Shown here: one piece after another, positions 37,759-48,923 of the stretch
Position numbering within the stretch: the stretch's first letter is position 1
Layout: every line of letters begins with the position of its first letter
Source: Qipengyuania citrea
GTDB taxonomy: Bacteria; Pseudomonadota; Alphaproteobacteria; Sphingomonadales; Sphingomonadaceae
DNA length: 64,000 bases
Assembly (NCBI RefSeq): GCF_024171405.1
Contig: NZ_JALJZT010000002.1
Coordinates: 744,001 to 808,000, forward strand
Direction: 5' to 3'
Notes under the pieces: generated by a model
What the model saw: the letters and a program-made list of their open reading frames with translations, nothing else
Databases searched by the model: none
Told to the model about the DNA's origin: nothing
Made by a program: the position numbers and the translations under genes

Positions 37759-37919
37759 ACGCGATGCAGCCCTCTTGGCTAACATTATTAGCTCTGCCAG
37801 CAATTGTCCCGCTTTGCAACGCGAAGGCAACTTTCCGTTCAGCCTAAGTTTTACACCTGTAGAAACGTTGTGCTGCGATGGGTTACGTGTAGCGGACCCC
37901 CACGCCACCCGGAGAATCA

Positions 37920-39725
37920 ATGCATTTCGACGATCGCCTTGCCACTGTGCTGCGCCACCGCGCTGCGGGCGAGCGCGCGGCGAAGACGCAGTTCCGGCAA
38001 TTGCTCGATCTGCTTGGCGAGCGGCCGCAAGGTGGTGATCCCGCGCTCAAGGCGGCGGCGTATCTGCGGCTGATCGCACTAGCCGAGGTGATCCCGACCG
38101 ATGAACGCGCGGGCATTGTGGGAGAGAACGGCTGGCGCTTCCGCAACCCCGAACTCGTGCGCTGGTTCGGCGAAGCGCATCCCGCCATCGCCGGGGCCGC
38201 GCTGTATCGCGCGCAATTGACCGACAAGGAATGGGCCGCGCTGATCCCGCGCCTGCCGATCCGCGCGCGCGGCTTCCTGCGCCATCGCCGCGATTTGCCC
38301 ACCGGTGCGGTGCGCGTACTCGACCGGCTTGGCGTATCCGATCGCGCGCTGCCGGCGCCAACCCCGGCGCCCCAGCGCAAACCGGCCGCGCAGGACACAC
38401 GCGACCCGATCGATCTCGAAGAGCTCGAACCGCTGGTGCTGCGCCCCGCGAACGAGAATGCCGCGCCCGCGGATGAGCCTGGCGGCATCGTTGAAGCGGA
38501 TCCGCAGCCGACGCCGGTGCCAGTCGCTGAAGACAACCCTCCCGCACCCGGGGCGGAAATGCCTGCCAAGTCCGATGGCATCCGCGCGCTGGTCGAACGG
38601 ATCGAGACGTTCCGCAAGGCCCGTGCGCCCGGCGCGCAGGGGGCCAGCGCGCCGACACTGCCGATGGCGGGGCTCGAGGAGACGGCGCAGCGCAAACCGC
38701 TCGACGGGTTCAGCTTCGGCACCGGGTCCGAAGGCCGGATCGACTGGGCCGAACCCGAAATCGCCCCATTGGTGATCGGGATCGACCTATCGCAGCGGCG
38801 CGCAGGCAGCCAGGTGGGCGAGGATTTCGCCACCGCTTTCATCAATCGCCAGCCGGTCCGCGACGTGCCGATCAGCCTGCGCGGGGCCGACGCGATCGAA
38901 GGCGAATGGATCGTCGATGCCGCCCCGCGTTTCACCCGCGGCGATGGGCGCTTCTATGGCTATGTCGGGCGCTTCCGCCGCGCGCTCGCACCGGTCGACA
39001 ACCGTGCCCAGCGCAGCGCCGATCGCCTGCGCCAGCTGCTTCATGAGCTGCGCACGCCGGTCAATGCGATGCAGGGCTATGCCGAGGTGATCCAGCAGCA
39101 GGTCTTCGGGCCGACCCCGCATGAATACCGCGCATTGGCCGCGACGATCGCGGGCGATTCCGCGCGCATCCTTGCCGGGTTCGACGAGCTCGACCGGCTG
39201 GCGCGGCTCGAGGCCGGCGAATTGGATCTGGAAGCGGGCGAGAGCGATTTTGCCGCCATCGTTCGCGCGCAGGTCGGCCAATTGCAGACTGTGCTGGGCC
39301 CGCGGGTTGCGCGGTTCGATGCAGAGATCGCCGAAGCGCCTGCCCCAATGGCGCTGGCGCAGAACGAAGCCGAGATGCTTGGCTGGCGCATCCTGGCGAC
39401 GCTTGCGGGAGCGACCGGAGCGGGCGAGAACGTCGCGCTTGCCCTCGCGCTGGACGGCGACCAGGTCGCGCTGCGGGCGCAGTTGCCGACCAAGCTTGCC
39501 GAAACCGAGGACGTCTTCGTCTCCGATGTCCGCTCGGGTGGCAGCACCTTGAGCTCGGGCATTTTCGGCGCCGGCTTCTCGCTCCGCCTCGCGCGCGCTG
39601 AAGCCCGCGCGGCAGGCGGCGAACTGGTGCGCGAGGAGGGTGCGCTCATCCTCGTGCTCCCGCTCTTGACCGGCGTGGATGCGCTGCCTAGCCCTGCTGA
39701 CGCACCTGATCGCGCCGCCGGCTAG
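37920..39725 (+). CDS. Cytosolic histidine-kinase-like protein with degenerate ATPase domain
   Basis: 601 residues, no membrane segment. Residues 1-140 are helical with repeats reminiscent of HEAT/DUF2336 domains (FDDRLATVLRHRAAGERAAK, FRNPELVRWFGEAHPAIAG). A Pro/Glu-rich linker (about 145-255) leads to a PAS-like segment and an intact dimerisation/phosphoacceptor motif, RQLLHELRTPVNAMQGYAEV, with His375. The ATPase region is unusual: the N box reads LGWRILATLAGAT without the expected asparagine, the DxGxG loop is not visible and the G2 box reads GAGFSLRLA. It may be a phosphotransfer or scaffold protein, or a divergent kinase. A deacetylase gene follows directly. Confidence 0.8.
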   Translation: MHFDDRLATVLRHRAAGERAAKTQFRQLLDLLGERPQGGDPALKAAAYLRLIALAEVIPTDERAGIVGENGWRFRNPELVRWFGEAHPAIAGAALYRAQLTDKEWAALIPRLPIRARGFLRHRRDLPTGAVRVLDRLGVSDRALPAPTPAPQRKPAAQDTRDPIDLEELEPLVLRPANENAAPADEPGGIVEADPQPTPVPVAEDNPPAPGAEMPAKSDGIRALVERIETFRKARAPGAQGASAPTLPMAGLEETAQRKPLDGFSFGTGSEGRIDWAEPEIAPLVIGIDLSQRRAGSQVGEDFATAFINRQPVRDVPISLRGADAIEGEWIVDAAPRFTRGDGRFYGYVGRFRRALAPVDNRAQRSADRLRQLLHELRTPVNAMQGYAEVIQQQVFGPTPHEYRALAATIAGDSARILAGFDELDRLARLEAGELDLEAGESDFAAIVRAQVGQLQTVLGPRVARFDAEIAEAPAPMALAQNEAEMLGWRILATLAGATGAGENVALALALDGDQVALRAQLPTKLAETEDVFVSDVRSGGSTLSSGIFGAGFSLRLARAEARAAGGELVREEGALILVLPLLTGVDALPSPADAPDRAAG

Positions 39726-39743
39726 GACCCACCGCCATCGCCC

Positions 39744-40738
39744 ATGCCAACCTTCTCGACCCGCCCCACCCATCGCAGGTCGCGCGCTATGCGGACGGGT
39801 TCGGCCAGCGTTCGCTGCTGACGGTCGATACCGAGGAAGAATTCGACTGGAACGCCCCGTTTCGCGCCGATGGCTATGGGCTCGACCATGTCCGCGCGAT
39901 CACCGGTTTCCAGGAGTTCTGCGAAGGGCTCGGCGTCTCGCCCGTTTACATGGTCGACTGGCCGATCGCGGCCGACCCGCTGGCGCGCGAGATCATCGGC
40001 GGTGCGGTGCGCGCGAAAAAGGCCGAAGTGGGCGTGCAATTGCACCCCTGGGTCAATCCGCCGCACGAGGAAGAAGTTACCACGTACAATAGCTTTGCCG
40101 GCAATCTCCCGCACGAGCTGGAGCGGGACAAGTTTTGCCGCCTGCGCGATGCGATCGAAGAAGGCTTCGGCACCGTTCCGCGGATTTATCGCGCGGGCCG
40201 CTATGGCCTCGGCCCGCAAACCGCCAAAGTGTTGAGCGAGACCGGCGTGGCGATCGATAGTTCGGTGCGCGCGCGTTACGATTATTCCGATGCGCACGGT
40301 CCCGATTACAGCCGCCATCCGGTCGTCCCTTACTGGACCGATGCCGAGCGCACATTGCTCGAGCTACCGCTTACCAGCGTATTCTGGGGCATGTTGCGCA
40401 AGCAGGGCCAGCAGATCTTCCCGCTCGCCCGCAAACTCCCGCTGCTGGGCGGCGCGCTGGCGAAGCTCGGGCTGCTCGAACGCATTGGCCTCACCCCAGA
40501 AGGCGTGACCAAGGAAGAGGCGCTGCGCGCGGTCGATATCGCGATCGACGACGGCCTGCCGGTACTGGTGCTGAGCTTCCACAGCCCCTCGCTGGCGCCC
40601 GGTCACACACCCTACGTCCGCACCGAAGAGGACCTCGACGCGCTCTATGACTGGCTGCGCGGGGTCTACGGCTATCTCGACATGCGCGGCGTCCGCCCGA
40701 CCACGGTCGCGGAAATCATGACGGCAGTGGACGCCTAG
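39744..40738 (+). CDS. Polysaccharide deacetylase-like (WalW-type) protein, start codon not in frame
   Basis: The coding frame is open from 39710 to 40738 and encodes the family hallmarks: LLTVDTEEEFDWNAPF, VYMVDWPIAADPLAREII, VQLHPWVNPPHEE, RAGRYGLGP and SFHSPSLAPGHTPYVRTEED. The first ATG in that frame is 39950, which would delete the metal-binding TVDTEEEF motif. An ATG at the expected place, 39744, is one base out of frame (a base would be needed after ATGCC). Either a single-base deletion, a sequencing error or a rare start codon is involved. The family acts on envelope polysaccharides; the gene follows the kinase-like gene by fewer than 20 bases. Confidence 0.8.
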
Positions 40739-40794
40739 CGCTTGCATGCCTCTCGCCCCGGGGCTAGGCGCGCTGTTCCGCAGGGCGTGCCTTG

Positions 40795-40871
40795 GGGCCT
40801 GTAGCTCAGTTGGTTAGAGCTGGCCGCTCATAACGGCTAGGTCGCGGGTTCGAGTCCTGCCGGGCCCACCA
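40795..40871 (+). tRNA. tRNA with CAU anticodon, probably tRNA-Ile2 (lysidine type)
   Basis: 77 bases including CCA. The acceptor stem GGGCCTG pairs with CGGGCCC, the anticodon loop CTCATAA gives CAT. The acceptor stem, discriminator A and TAGGTCGCGGG arm resemble isoleucine tRNAs more than elongator or initiator methionine tRNAs (no CxA mismatch of an initiator), so the C34 is likely converted to lysidine by TilS. The amino acid identity is an inference. Confidence 0.85.
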
Positions 40872-40897
40872 AGCTCGGCGTCTTGCGGGAAATCGGT

Positions 40898-40974
40898 CGG
40901 GGAGTGGCGCAGCCTGGTAGCGCACTTGTTTTGGGTACAAGGGGTCGCTGGTTCGAATCCAGTCTCCCCGACCA
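40898..40974 (+). tRNA. tRNA-Pro (UGG)
   Basis: 77 bases including CCA. The acceptor stem CGGGGAG pairs with CTCCCCG, the anticodon stem CTTGT/ACAAG closes the loop TTTGGGT with anticodon TGG. It follows the CAU tRNA by 26 bases, so both are probably processed from one transcript. Confidence 0.95.
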
Positions 40975-41052
40975 GTATTTCGTAATGCGTAGCCGCCGCC
41001 TGGGCGGCTTCGTCCGGCAGGCTTCCAGCCGCCGTTGCGGGAGTTCCGCCGT

Positions 41053-42378
41053 TTGAACACCGCCGCCTCTCCCGCCATCGACACCCGGCTGATCTGGGCC
41101 ATCGCGCTGCCCGCCATGGTGACCAATGTCGCCACCGCACTGATCGGCGTTGGCGATATGTGGATAGTCGGGCGGCTGGGCGATGCCTCGACGCAGGGCG
41201 CGGTAGACGTCGGTGCCAAGCTGTTCGCGGCGCTGTTCACCGTGATGAATTTCCTCAAGACCGGCACCACCGGCATGGTCGCGCAGGCGGGTACGCGGTC
41301 GGGCGCGCAGGCGCAGGCCGAGGTGCTGATCAAGGGGCTGGTGGTCGGCCTGTCGATCGCCGCGCTGCTGCTGCTCGCCAAGCCGGTGCTGCTCCCGCTG
41401 TTGCTCGACGCGCTGGGTGCAGAGGCGCAGGTGCGCAGCGCGGCGCTGGTCTATGCCGATATCCGGTACTGGAGCGCCCCCGCCGTGATGGCGAATTTCG
41501 CGCTGGTCGGCTTTCTCGTCGGGCGCCGCCGCATGCGCGAGGTGCTGGCGATCGAGGTATTCTACAATCTGCTCAATGTTGCGCTGGGCCTGTGGCTCGC
41601 GCTGGCGCTCGACTGGGGCATCGCAGGGATCGGCTGGTCGAGCTTTATCGCCGAGTTTGCCAAGCTCGCCGTCGCGGGCGTCGTGATCTGGCGGATTGCA
41701 GGCAGCGACATCCGCGCCGCGCTGCACACCGGCACCAGCATGTCGCTCGCGACGCTCAGGCCCTTCCTGTCGGTCAATCGCGACCTGTTCCTGCGCACGG
41801 TGGTGCTGATCGTCGCCATTGCCGCGCTAACCCGGCTGGGGGCAGAACGCGGACCGGTGGCGCTCGCGGCGAACGGGATCGTGTACCAGCTCTTCGTGCT
41901 TTCCGCGCTGCTGCTCGACGGGTTCGAAAACGCCGCACAGGTGCTCAATGGCGAACGCGCCGGAGACAAGGACCGCGCTGGCTTCACGCACTATATCCGC
42001 GCGATCCTGTGGCGCTGCCTGGGCGTGGCGGCCGTGCTGGCGCTGTTGTTTGCCTTCTTCGGCGGGCCGATCACCGACAGTTTCGCCGCCACCGCCGCAG
42101 TCGCCGCCGAAGCGCGAACGCTGTGGCCGTGGCTGGTGGCGATCCCGCTGGCGGGTTTTGCCGGTTTCGTACTCGACGGCGTGTTCGTGGGCGCCAGCTG
42201 GACTCGCGCACTCCTGCTCGCAATGGCGGGTGCGGCGGCGGGCTATGGCGTGATGCTGTGGCTAACCTGGCCGCTTGGCAATCACGGGTTGTGGGCCAGC
42301 TTCGTCGGGTTCCTGCTGCTGCGTGCGGCGATGCAAGCAGCGCTCATGCCGCGCTTGCTGCGACGGGAACTGGGCTAG
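41053..42378 (+). CDS. MATE-family multidrug/cation antiporter
   Basis: 441 residues from a TTG at 41053 with GGGAG nine bases ahead; another TTG at 41035 is in frame. Twelve hydrophobic segments are spread over the length, starting IWAIALPAMVTNVATALIGV and GDMWIVGRLGD in the first helices. The sequence corresponds to the NorM/DinF-like MATE exporters, which expel drugs or metabolites in exchange for protons or sodium. It stands alone after the tRNA pair, and its stop overlaps the converging diguanylate-cyclase gene by four bases. Confidence 0.9.
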   Translation: MNTAASPAIDTRLIWAIALPAMVTNVATALIGVGDMWIVGRLGDASTQGAVDVGAKLFAALFTVMNFLKTGTTGMVAQAGTRSGAQAQAEVLIKGLVVGLSIAALLLLAKPVLLPLLLDALGAEAQVRSAALVYADIRYWSAPAVMANFALVGFLVGRRRMREVLAIEVFYNLLNVALGLWLALALDWGIAGIGWSSFIAEFAKLAVAGVVIWRIAGSDIRAALHTGTSMSLATLRPFLSVNRDLFLRTVVLIVAIAALTRLGAERGPVALAANGIVYQLFVLSALLLDGFENAAQVLNGERAGDKDRAGFTHYIRAILWRCLGVAAVLALLFAFFGGPITDSFAATAAVAAEARTLWPWLVAIPLAGFAGFVLDGVFVGASWTRALLLAMAGAAAGYGVMLWLTWPLGNHGLWASFVGFLLLRAAMQAALMPRLLRRELG

Positions 42379-43583
42379 GCGCGTACTTCGCGCGGATCGG
42401 GACCCTGCTGGAGGGGGGATACCACGGCGCGTGGTCTGTCGTCGCCATCGGCGGAAGTGGAATTGCGGCCGCCTTCCTTTGCCCGGTAGAGCGCCGCGTC
42501 GGCACGCGCGAACAGCCTGCCATAACCTTCGTCCGTCACCCATTGGGCGACGCCGAAGCTAGCCGTCAGCCGGACGTCATCCGAAATGCCCTCGATCGGC
42601 AATTGCTCGAACCGCGCGCGGATACGTTCGGCTAGGTTAAGCGTGGGCTCCTCCGGGCAGTTCCACACGAGGATGCAAAACTCCTCCCCACCGATGCGCC
42701 CGGCAATGTCGGTATCCCGGATCGTCGAGCGCAGCAGGTCCCCGAAGCTGGCGATCGCCGTATCGCCGACCTGGTGCCCCCAGATATCGTTGACCCGCTT
42801 GAAGTGATCGATATCGGCCACGATCACGCTCACCGGGACGTCCTTGTCGCGAGCGCGGTTCAGCATGGCGATTGCCTGGGCTTCGAAGGGGCCCCGCATC
42901 TTCAAACCGGTCAGCGCATCGCGCTCCGCATCTTCGCGCACCGCCTTGGTCTGGTCGGTCAAGGCCGCCCCCAGCAAGATCAGCGCCAGAGATACCGCCG
43001 CAAGCGCCAGCGACACGACCATCAGGGCGTAGAACGGCGTTTCGCGATATTCGGCAGCGGTCATCGACCCTTCGACCATGATCGCGACCAGCGGGCGGAC
43101 GAAGAACTGGAAGGTGCCGATGGCAAGAAGGAGAATTATCGCCTTGTCGAGCAACTCCGTGCCTGCCTTGCGCGCGGCTGTCTGGGTGCCGAGAGCAAGG
43201 ATCAGGCCGTAACAGGCGTTGGCGGTATACAGACGGGCATTGTAATCCACCCCGAAGCTCGCGCCGATCATCAGGATCATGCCGGTAACGGCAATCGCGA
43301 TATAGAGCCTGTGATTGATCGGCTGCCCGTACCGTGCGCATATTCCCCACACCAGGCTGATCGTGCCGAGCGAATAGCACAAGTGCATCAACACGATCGC
43401 GATGATCCCGTTGGGGTCGTCGGTGAAATGGAAAATGAAAAACCCGAGCGCGCTGGAGAAATATCCCACGGCTATGATCGCGATCCAAGTGGCGCTGGGG
43501 TCGCGTCGCCACAAGATGAAGAACGCAAGGGCGAATACCGTGCTAAGCATCGGATTCGCCAAAGCTAAAATGTTCTCTGACAT
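42375..43583 (-). CDS. Membrane diguanylate cyclase (GGDEF), paralog 1
   Basis: 402 residues. The N-terminal half has about six to seven hydrophobic helices (LSTVFALAFFILWRRD, LYIAIAVTGMILMIGASFG) and the C-terminal GGDEF domain begins DALTGLKMRGPFEAQ, with VADIDHFKRVNDIWGHQVG and the active-site loop GRIGGEEFCILVW. The signature GGEEF is catalytically competent, so it should make c-di-GMP. No inhibitory RxxD site is obvious four residues upstream of the loop. It is closely similar in layout and sequence to the next gene. Confidence 0.92.
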   Translation of the reverse strand: MSENILALANPMLSTVFALAFFILWRRDPSATWIAIIAVGYFSSALGFFIFHFTDDPNGIIAIVLMHLCYSLGTISLVWGICARYGQPINHRLYIAIAVTGMILMIGASFGVDYNARLYTANACYGLILALGTQTAARKAGTELLDKAIILLLAIGTFQFFVRPLVAIMVEGSMTAAEYRETPFYALMVVSLALAAVSLALILLGAALTDQTKAVREDAERDALTGLKMRGPFEAQAIAMLNRARDKDVPVSVIVADIDHFKRVNDIWGHQVGDTAIASFGDLLRSTIRDTDIAGRIGGEEFCILVWNCPEEPTLNLAERIRARFEQLPIEGISDDVRLTASFGVAQWVTDEGYGRLFARADAALYRAKEGGRNSTSADGDDRPRAVVSPLQQGPDPREVRA

Positions 43584-43714
43584 GCGCTACCCCGACCCTC
43601 TCACCCGATCTCTAGGTGATAACAGTTAAGGCCCGATTGAAAAACATCGGTTTTGTTTTCGCAGGACAAGTGGATTGGCGCAGGGACATAGCGCAGCTTG
43701 ACTCAGAGTCCTGG

Positions 43715-44926
43715 CTAGACGCTCGCTTCGCGCCGCTCCTCGACGCTTTGCGTGATCGAGGTGACCACGTTGCGTTTCTTACCCGCACTGTCGCGCACCG
43801 TACGGTTGCGGCCGCCTTCCTTGGCCCGGTAGAGCGCCGCGTCGGTCCGCGCGAACAGTCGGCCGTAACCTTCGCCCTCGATCCGCCCGGCAGCGCCGAA
43901 GCTGGCGGTGAGCCGGTGATCGTCGGGCATGCCCTCGACCTGTGTGTGCGCGAACTTGGCGCGGATGCGCTCGGCCATGGTGACCGCCGCGGTTTCGTCG
44001 CAATTCCACGCGAGAATGCAGAATTCTTCGCCGCCGATACGCCCGGCAAGGTCGCTATCGCGAATTGTCCCGGTGATGATCTGGCCGAATTGCGCGATCG
44101 CATGGTCGCCGACCTGGTGACCCCAGACATCGTTGACCGCCTTGAAGTGATCGATATCGGCCACCACCAGCGACACCGGCAGGCATTCCTGCTTCGCGCG
44201 TTCGAGCAGTTCGACGACATCCTGTTCGAAGGCGCGCCGCGTGCGCAGCCCGGTCAGCCCGTCGAGCTCGGCCTGTTCGCGCACCGCCTTGATCTGGTCG
44301 TAGACGCAGGCGCCGACCAGGACCATCGCGCTCATCAGCGAGATCAGCGCCAGCGACAGGTTGAGGACCGAGTAATAAACCGACTGGCGATAGCCTTCCG
44401 CCGCGATCCCCTGCTCGACCAGCAGCGTCAGAACCGGGCGGATCATGAATTGCGCGGCGAGGATCGAATGCGCGACGATGATCAGCTTGTCGATCGCCTC
44501 GCGCCGCTGCCCGCCGAGCAGCGACATCAGACAGACGAGATACATCGCGCCATAACCGACGTTGACGATGATCAGGCGTGAGGAAATTTCGGGTGTAGTG
44601 ACCACGGCCACCCCCAGTGTAACCGCCGACAGCGCGTAGATCACCAGCAGGACGCCGAGATAGGGCGGCTGGCCCGCGCGCCTGGTCAGCGCCCAGATCG
44701 CCGTCGCAGTGCTCATCGAATAGAAGAACTGGGTAATGTGGAAGACGTAGGGCGAGCCGGTATTGAACAGATGCGTGGTCCCGAAGCCGATCGCGAAAAA
44801 AAGATAGGCCGCAGCGAAGCCGAGCACATAACTGCCCATCTTCCCCCGCCACCACATCACGAGAAAGACCGCGAAAAACACGATCGCCATCGTCGGTGTG
44901 ATCAGGCCCATAATCTGTTCGCGCAT
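43715..44926 (-). CDS. Membrane diguanylate cyclase (GGDEF), paralog 2
   Basis: 403 residues from ATG 44926 with AGGGG upstream. The N-terminal membrane region (MGLITPTMAIVFFAVFLVMW onward) has six to seven helices and the GGDEF domain shows DGLTGLRTRRAFEQD, VADIDHFKAVNDVWGHQVG and GRIGGEEFCILAW. Membrane domains and catalytic domains both resemble the gene at 42375, so the two arose by tandem duplication, with 131 bp between. The membrane sensor type is not one I can name. It is divergent from ettA. Confidence 0.92.
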   Translation of the reverse strand: MREQIMGLITPTMAIVFFAVFLVMWWRGKMGSYVLGFAAAYLFFAIGFGTTHLFNTGSPYVFHITQFFYSMSTATAIWALTRRAGQPPYLGVLLVIYALSAVTLGVAVVTTPEISSRLIIVNVGYGAMYLVCLMSLLGGQRREAIDKLIIVAHSILAAQFMIRPVLTLLVEQGIAAEGYRQSVYYSVLNLSLALISLMSAMVLVGACVYDQIKAVREQAELDGLTGLRTRRAFEQDVVELLERAKQECLPVSLVVADIDHFKAVNDVWGHQVGDHAIAQFGQIITGTIRDSDLAGRIGGEEFCILAWNCDETAAVTMAERIRAKFAHTQVEGMPDDHRLTASFGAAGRIEGEGYGRLFARTDAALYRAKEGGRNRTVRDSAGKKRNVVTSITQSVEERREASV

Positions 44927-45202
44927 GGACTGCCCCTGCCCTTCCTGCCATTGCAATAAGGAGGTTCGGTTAATAGTTGGTGTAGGTAAAACCCCCGAGT
45001 GCCGGCCCAATTCGGTTTTCTCGCCGGATTTGTCCAGATATCATTGCACCTTAACACGCATTTGCATTTCGAGCACGTGCGGGGCCCGCCCCGCAGCCTC
45101 GTGATACTTGCCCCGCGAGGCTCGGACGACTATCTGCGCCCCCAAACATGAGGGCCACTGTGCCCGCCCAGCCAATTCCATTTCTCGAAGGATTTTCGCC
45201 CG

Positions 45203-46882
<1,680 letters not shown>

Positions 46883-46931
46883 GCCTCCGGTAAGGCCCGG
46901 CCATCCACGCCGCGGCCAAGGGGGGACTGAG

Positions 46932-48743
46932 TTGGGCAGGCAAAAGTTTGCGGTTTCGGCGGGCTCGGAACTGACGTGGGCGATCATCTTCAGCCTCGGC
47001 TGGCTCGTGTGCGCGATGATCGCACTCGAGCTCACCCAAGGTGCGGATGGCCTGGCGGCGGTCTGGCCTTCCAGCGGCATTTTCGTCGCTGCGCTGCTGC
47101 TGCTCGGCCCCCGCGGGCGCAAGCTGACCAGCATCGGCGTAGCCCTCGCCAGCTTTGCAGCAAATATGTGGTCCGGCGTGGGGGTCTTGCCCTCGGTGGG
47201 ATATACCATTGCCAATCTGATCGAAGGCTGGCTGGTCTTCGTGCTGATGGGCGGCGGGCGTGCGGAACATGTCCTGCTGGCGCGTCCGCTCAACCTGCTC
47301 CGTTTCGCCGCCTCCGCATTGGTAGGCGGCATTGCCAGCGCAATCATGGCGGGCATCCTTTCCAGCAATTTCGATACCGTGTTCCTTACCTCGTGGATGA
47401 GCACGGTGACGCTGGGCATGCTCGTGGTGACCCCGGTCGTCATGTTCCTCCATCAGGACGAAGCGCACGAGACCCGCATGCTGTCGCTGCGCGGCTTCTG
47501 GACCTTCGTATTCGTCGCGCTGACCGCGCTGGCGGCCTTCGGGCAGGCCGAGTTCCCCTTGCTGATCCTGCCGCTGGTCGCGATCTCGATCACCACTGCG
47601 GCATTAGGTCTGAGCGGCGCGATGGTCGCGCTGCTGCTCGTGACCGCGATCGGCTCGGTCCTGACGATGTTCGATCTCGGTCCGGTGGGTGCCTTCTTCC
47701 CCCCGGTCGAGCAGCAGGTGCTGGTGTTCCAGGTCTACCTGCTGGCCCTGCTGGTCTCGACCCTGCCCGTTGCGCTGTCGCTCGCCCGCAACCGGCGCGA
47801 TCTCGAGGAAATTGCCACCAGCAAGCGGCTTCTCGAAGCTGCGGAGCGCGCCGCCAAGGTCGGCCATTGGCGGCATGACCCGGATACCGATGCCATCTAT
47901 TGGTCGGAAGAAGCCGGCAGGATGCTGGCGCGCGACCCCCTGCCTGCCACACTGACCGAGATGGCGGAGATGTTCCACGAGGATGACCGCCCGCGGGTGA
48001 TGGGCTTGCTGGCGGGCGCACGCCACACCGGCATCCCGTTCATATTCGAAGCCCGCATCGATTCACGCGATGGCACGCCGGGCTATTTCGAATGCCGCAA
48101 CGAGGTGGAAACGAACACTCGCCATGGGCCCGCGATCATCTTCGGCACCATCATGGATGTGACCGAACGCACCGAGGCCATGCGCGAACTCGAGCAGGCA
48201 AAGCTGCGGGCCGAGACCGAGGCAGCCGAAGTCAGGATCCTGGCCGAGACCGACCATCTCACGGGCATTCCCAACCGCCGCAAGGTGCTGTCCCGGATCG
48301 GCGGGCAGATAGCGAAAGCCTTTTCCGGCAGGCATCGGTTCACCATCGCGATGATCGACATCGATCACTTCAAAACCATCAACGACCGGTTCGGCCACGA
48401 GATCGGCGATCTCACGCTGGTAAAGGTCAGCCAGGTGCTGGAGGCGCATTTGCGCTCGGGCGAAATGGTGGGCCGCGTCGGCGGCGAGGAATTCCTCTTC
48501 GTCTGGCCGGGCAGTGACGCGCTTGCGGCACGCGAACGCTGCCTGGCCATCGGCCGCGCGCTGGCAGCTACCGAATGGCACAAAGCCGGCCTCGAACCGG
48601 TGACTGTCAGTATAGGCATCGCGGAATATGACGTGCGCTGGGACGAAAGCCAGCTGCTGCGGTCGGCCGACGACGCGCTATATCGCGCCAAGCACGCCGG
48701 CCGCGCGCGCTGCGTGATCTACGAAGAACCCGCCGTGATCTAA
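46932..48743 (+). CDS. MASE1-PAS-GGDEF diguanylate cyclase
   Basis: 603 residues from a TTG at 46932 with GGGGGAC just ahead. An eight-helix MASE1 domain (about 10-290; GLAAVWPSSGIFVAALLLLG, MSTVTLGMLVVTPVVMFL) is followed by a PAS domain (about 300-425; ERAAKVGHWRHDPDTDAIYW) and a GGDEF domain with DHLTGIPNRRKVLSRI, MIDIDHFKTINDRFGHEIG and GRVGGEEFLFVWPG. The active site is intact. It should produce c-di-GMP under control of a membrane-sensed and a PAS-sensed signal, neither known. It is the third diguanylate cyclase within 7 kb. Confidence 0.93.
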   Translation: MGRQKFAVSAGSELTWAIIFSLGWLVCAMIALELTQGADGLAAVWPSSGIFVAALLLLGPRGRKLTSIGVALASFAANMWSGVGVLPSVGYTIANLIEGWLVFVLMGGGRAEHVLLARPLNLLRFAASALVGGIASAIMAGILSSNFDTVFLTSWMSTVTLGMLVVTPVVMFLHQDEAHETRMLSLRGFWTFVFVALTALAAFGQAEFPLLILPLVAISITTAALGLSGAMVALLLVTAIGSVLTMFDLGPVGAFFPPVEQQVLVFQVYLLALLVSTLPVALSLARNRRDLEEIATSKRLLEAAERAAKVGHWRHDPDTDAIYWSEEAGRMLARDPLPATLTEMAEMFHEDDRPRVMGLLAGARHTGIPFIFEARIDSRDGTPGYFECRNEVETNTRHGPAIIFGTIMDVTERTEAMRELEQAKLRAETEAAEVRILAETDHLTGIPNRRKVLSRIGGQIAKAFSGRHRFTIAMIDIDHFKTINDRFGHEIGDLTLVKVSQVLEAHLRSGEMVGRVGGEEFLFVWPGSDALAARERCLAIGRALAATEWHKAGLEPVTVSIGIAEYDVRWDESQLLRSADDALYRAKHAGRARCVIYEEPAVI

Positions 48744-48814
48744 CGGACCGCGTGGATCATCCCCCGCCCTAGGCGATGAATCGGCAGGCAGTGAGCGAGC
48801 TGCGCCGACTGCAT

Positions 48815-48843
48815 TTGACTAGCACCGGCTGAGTTGCGACAAT
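48815..48843 (+). promoter_or_regulatory. Candidate sigma-70 promoter for the FKBP gene
   Basis: TTGACT (48815-48820) and GACAAT (48838-48843) are separated by exactly 17 bases. Transcription would begin about 73 bases ahead of the ATG at 48924, which has AAAAGGA as ribosome-binding site. Confidence 0.55.
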
Positions 48844-48923
48844 CAGGGGCAAGGCGCTCGATTACGAGTGCGTTCCCGGACGGCCCATGGCGGCCGCAAA
48901 ATCCAATTTCGAAAAGGACATTT

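Noticed and set aside
40795..40871. Initiator or elongator tRNA-Met
   Set aside because: The anticodon is CAU, but the fully paired G1-C72 acceptor stem excludes the initiator, and the arms resemble isoleucine tRNAs; elongator Met remains a lesser possibility.
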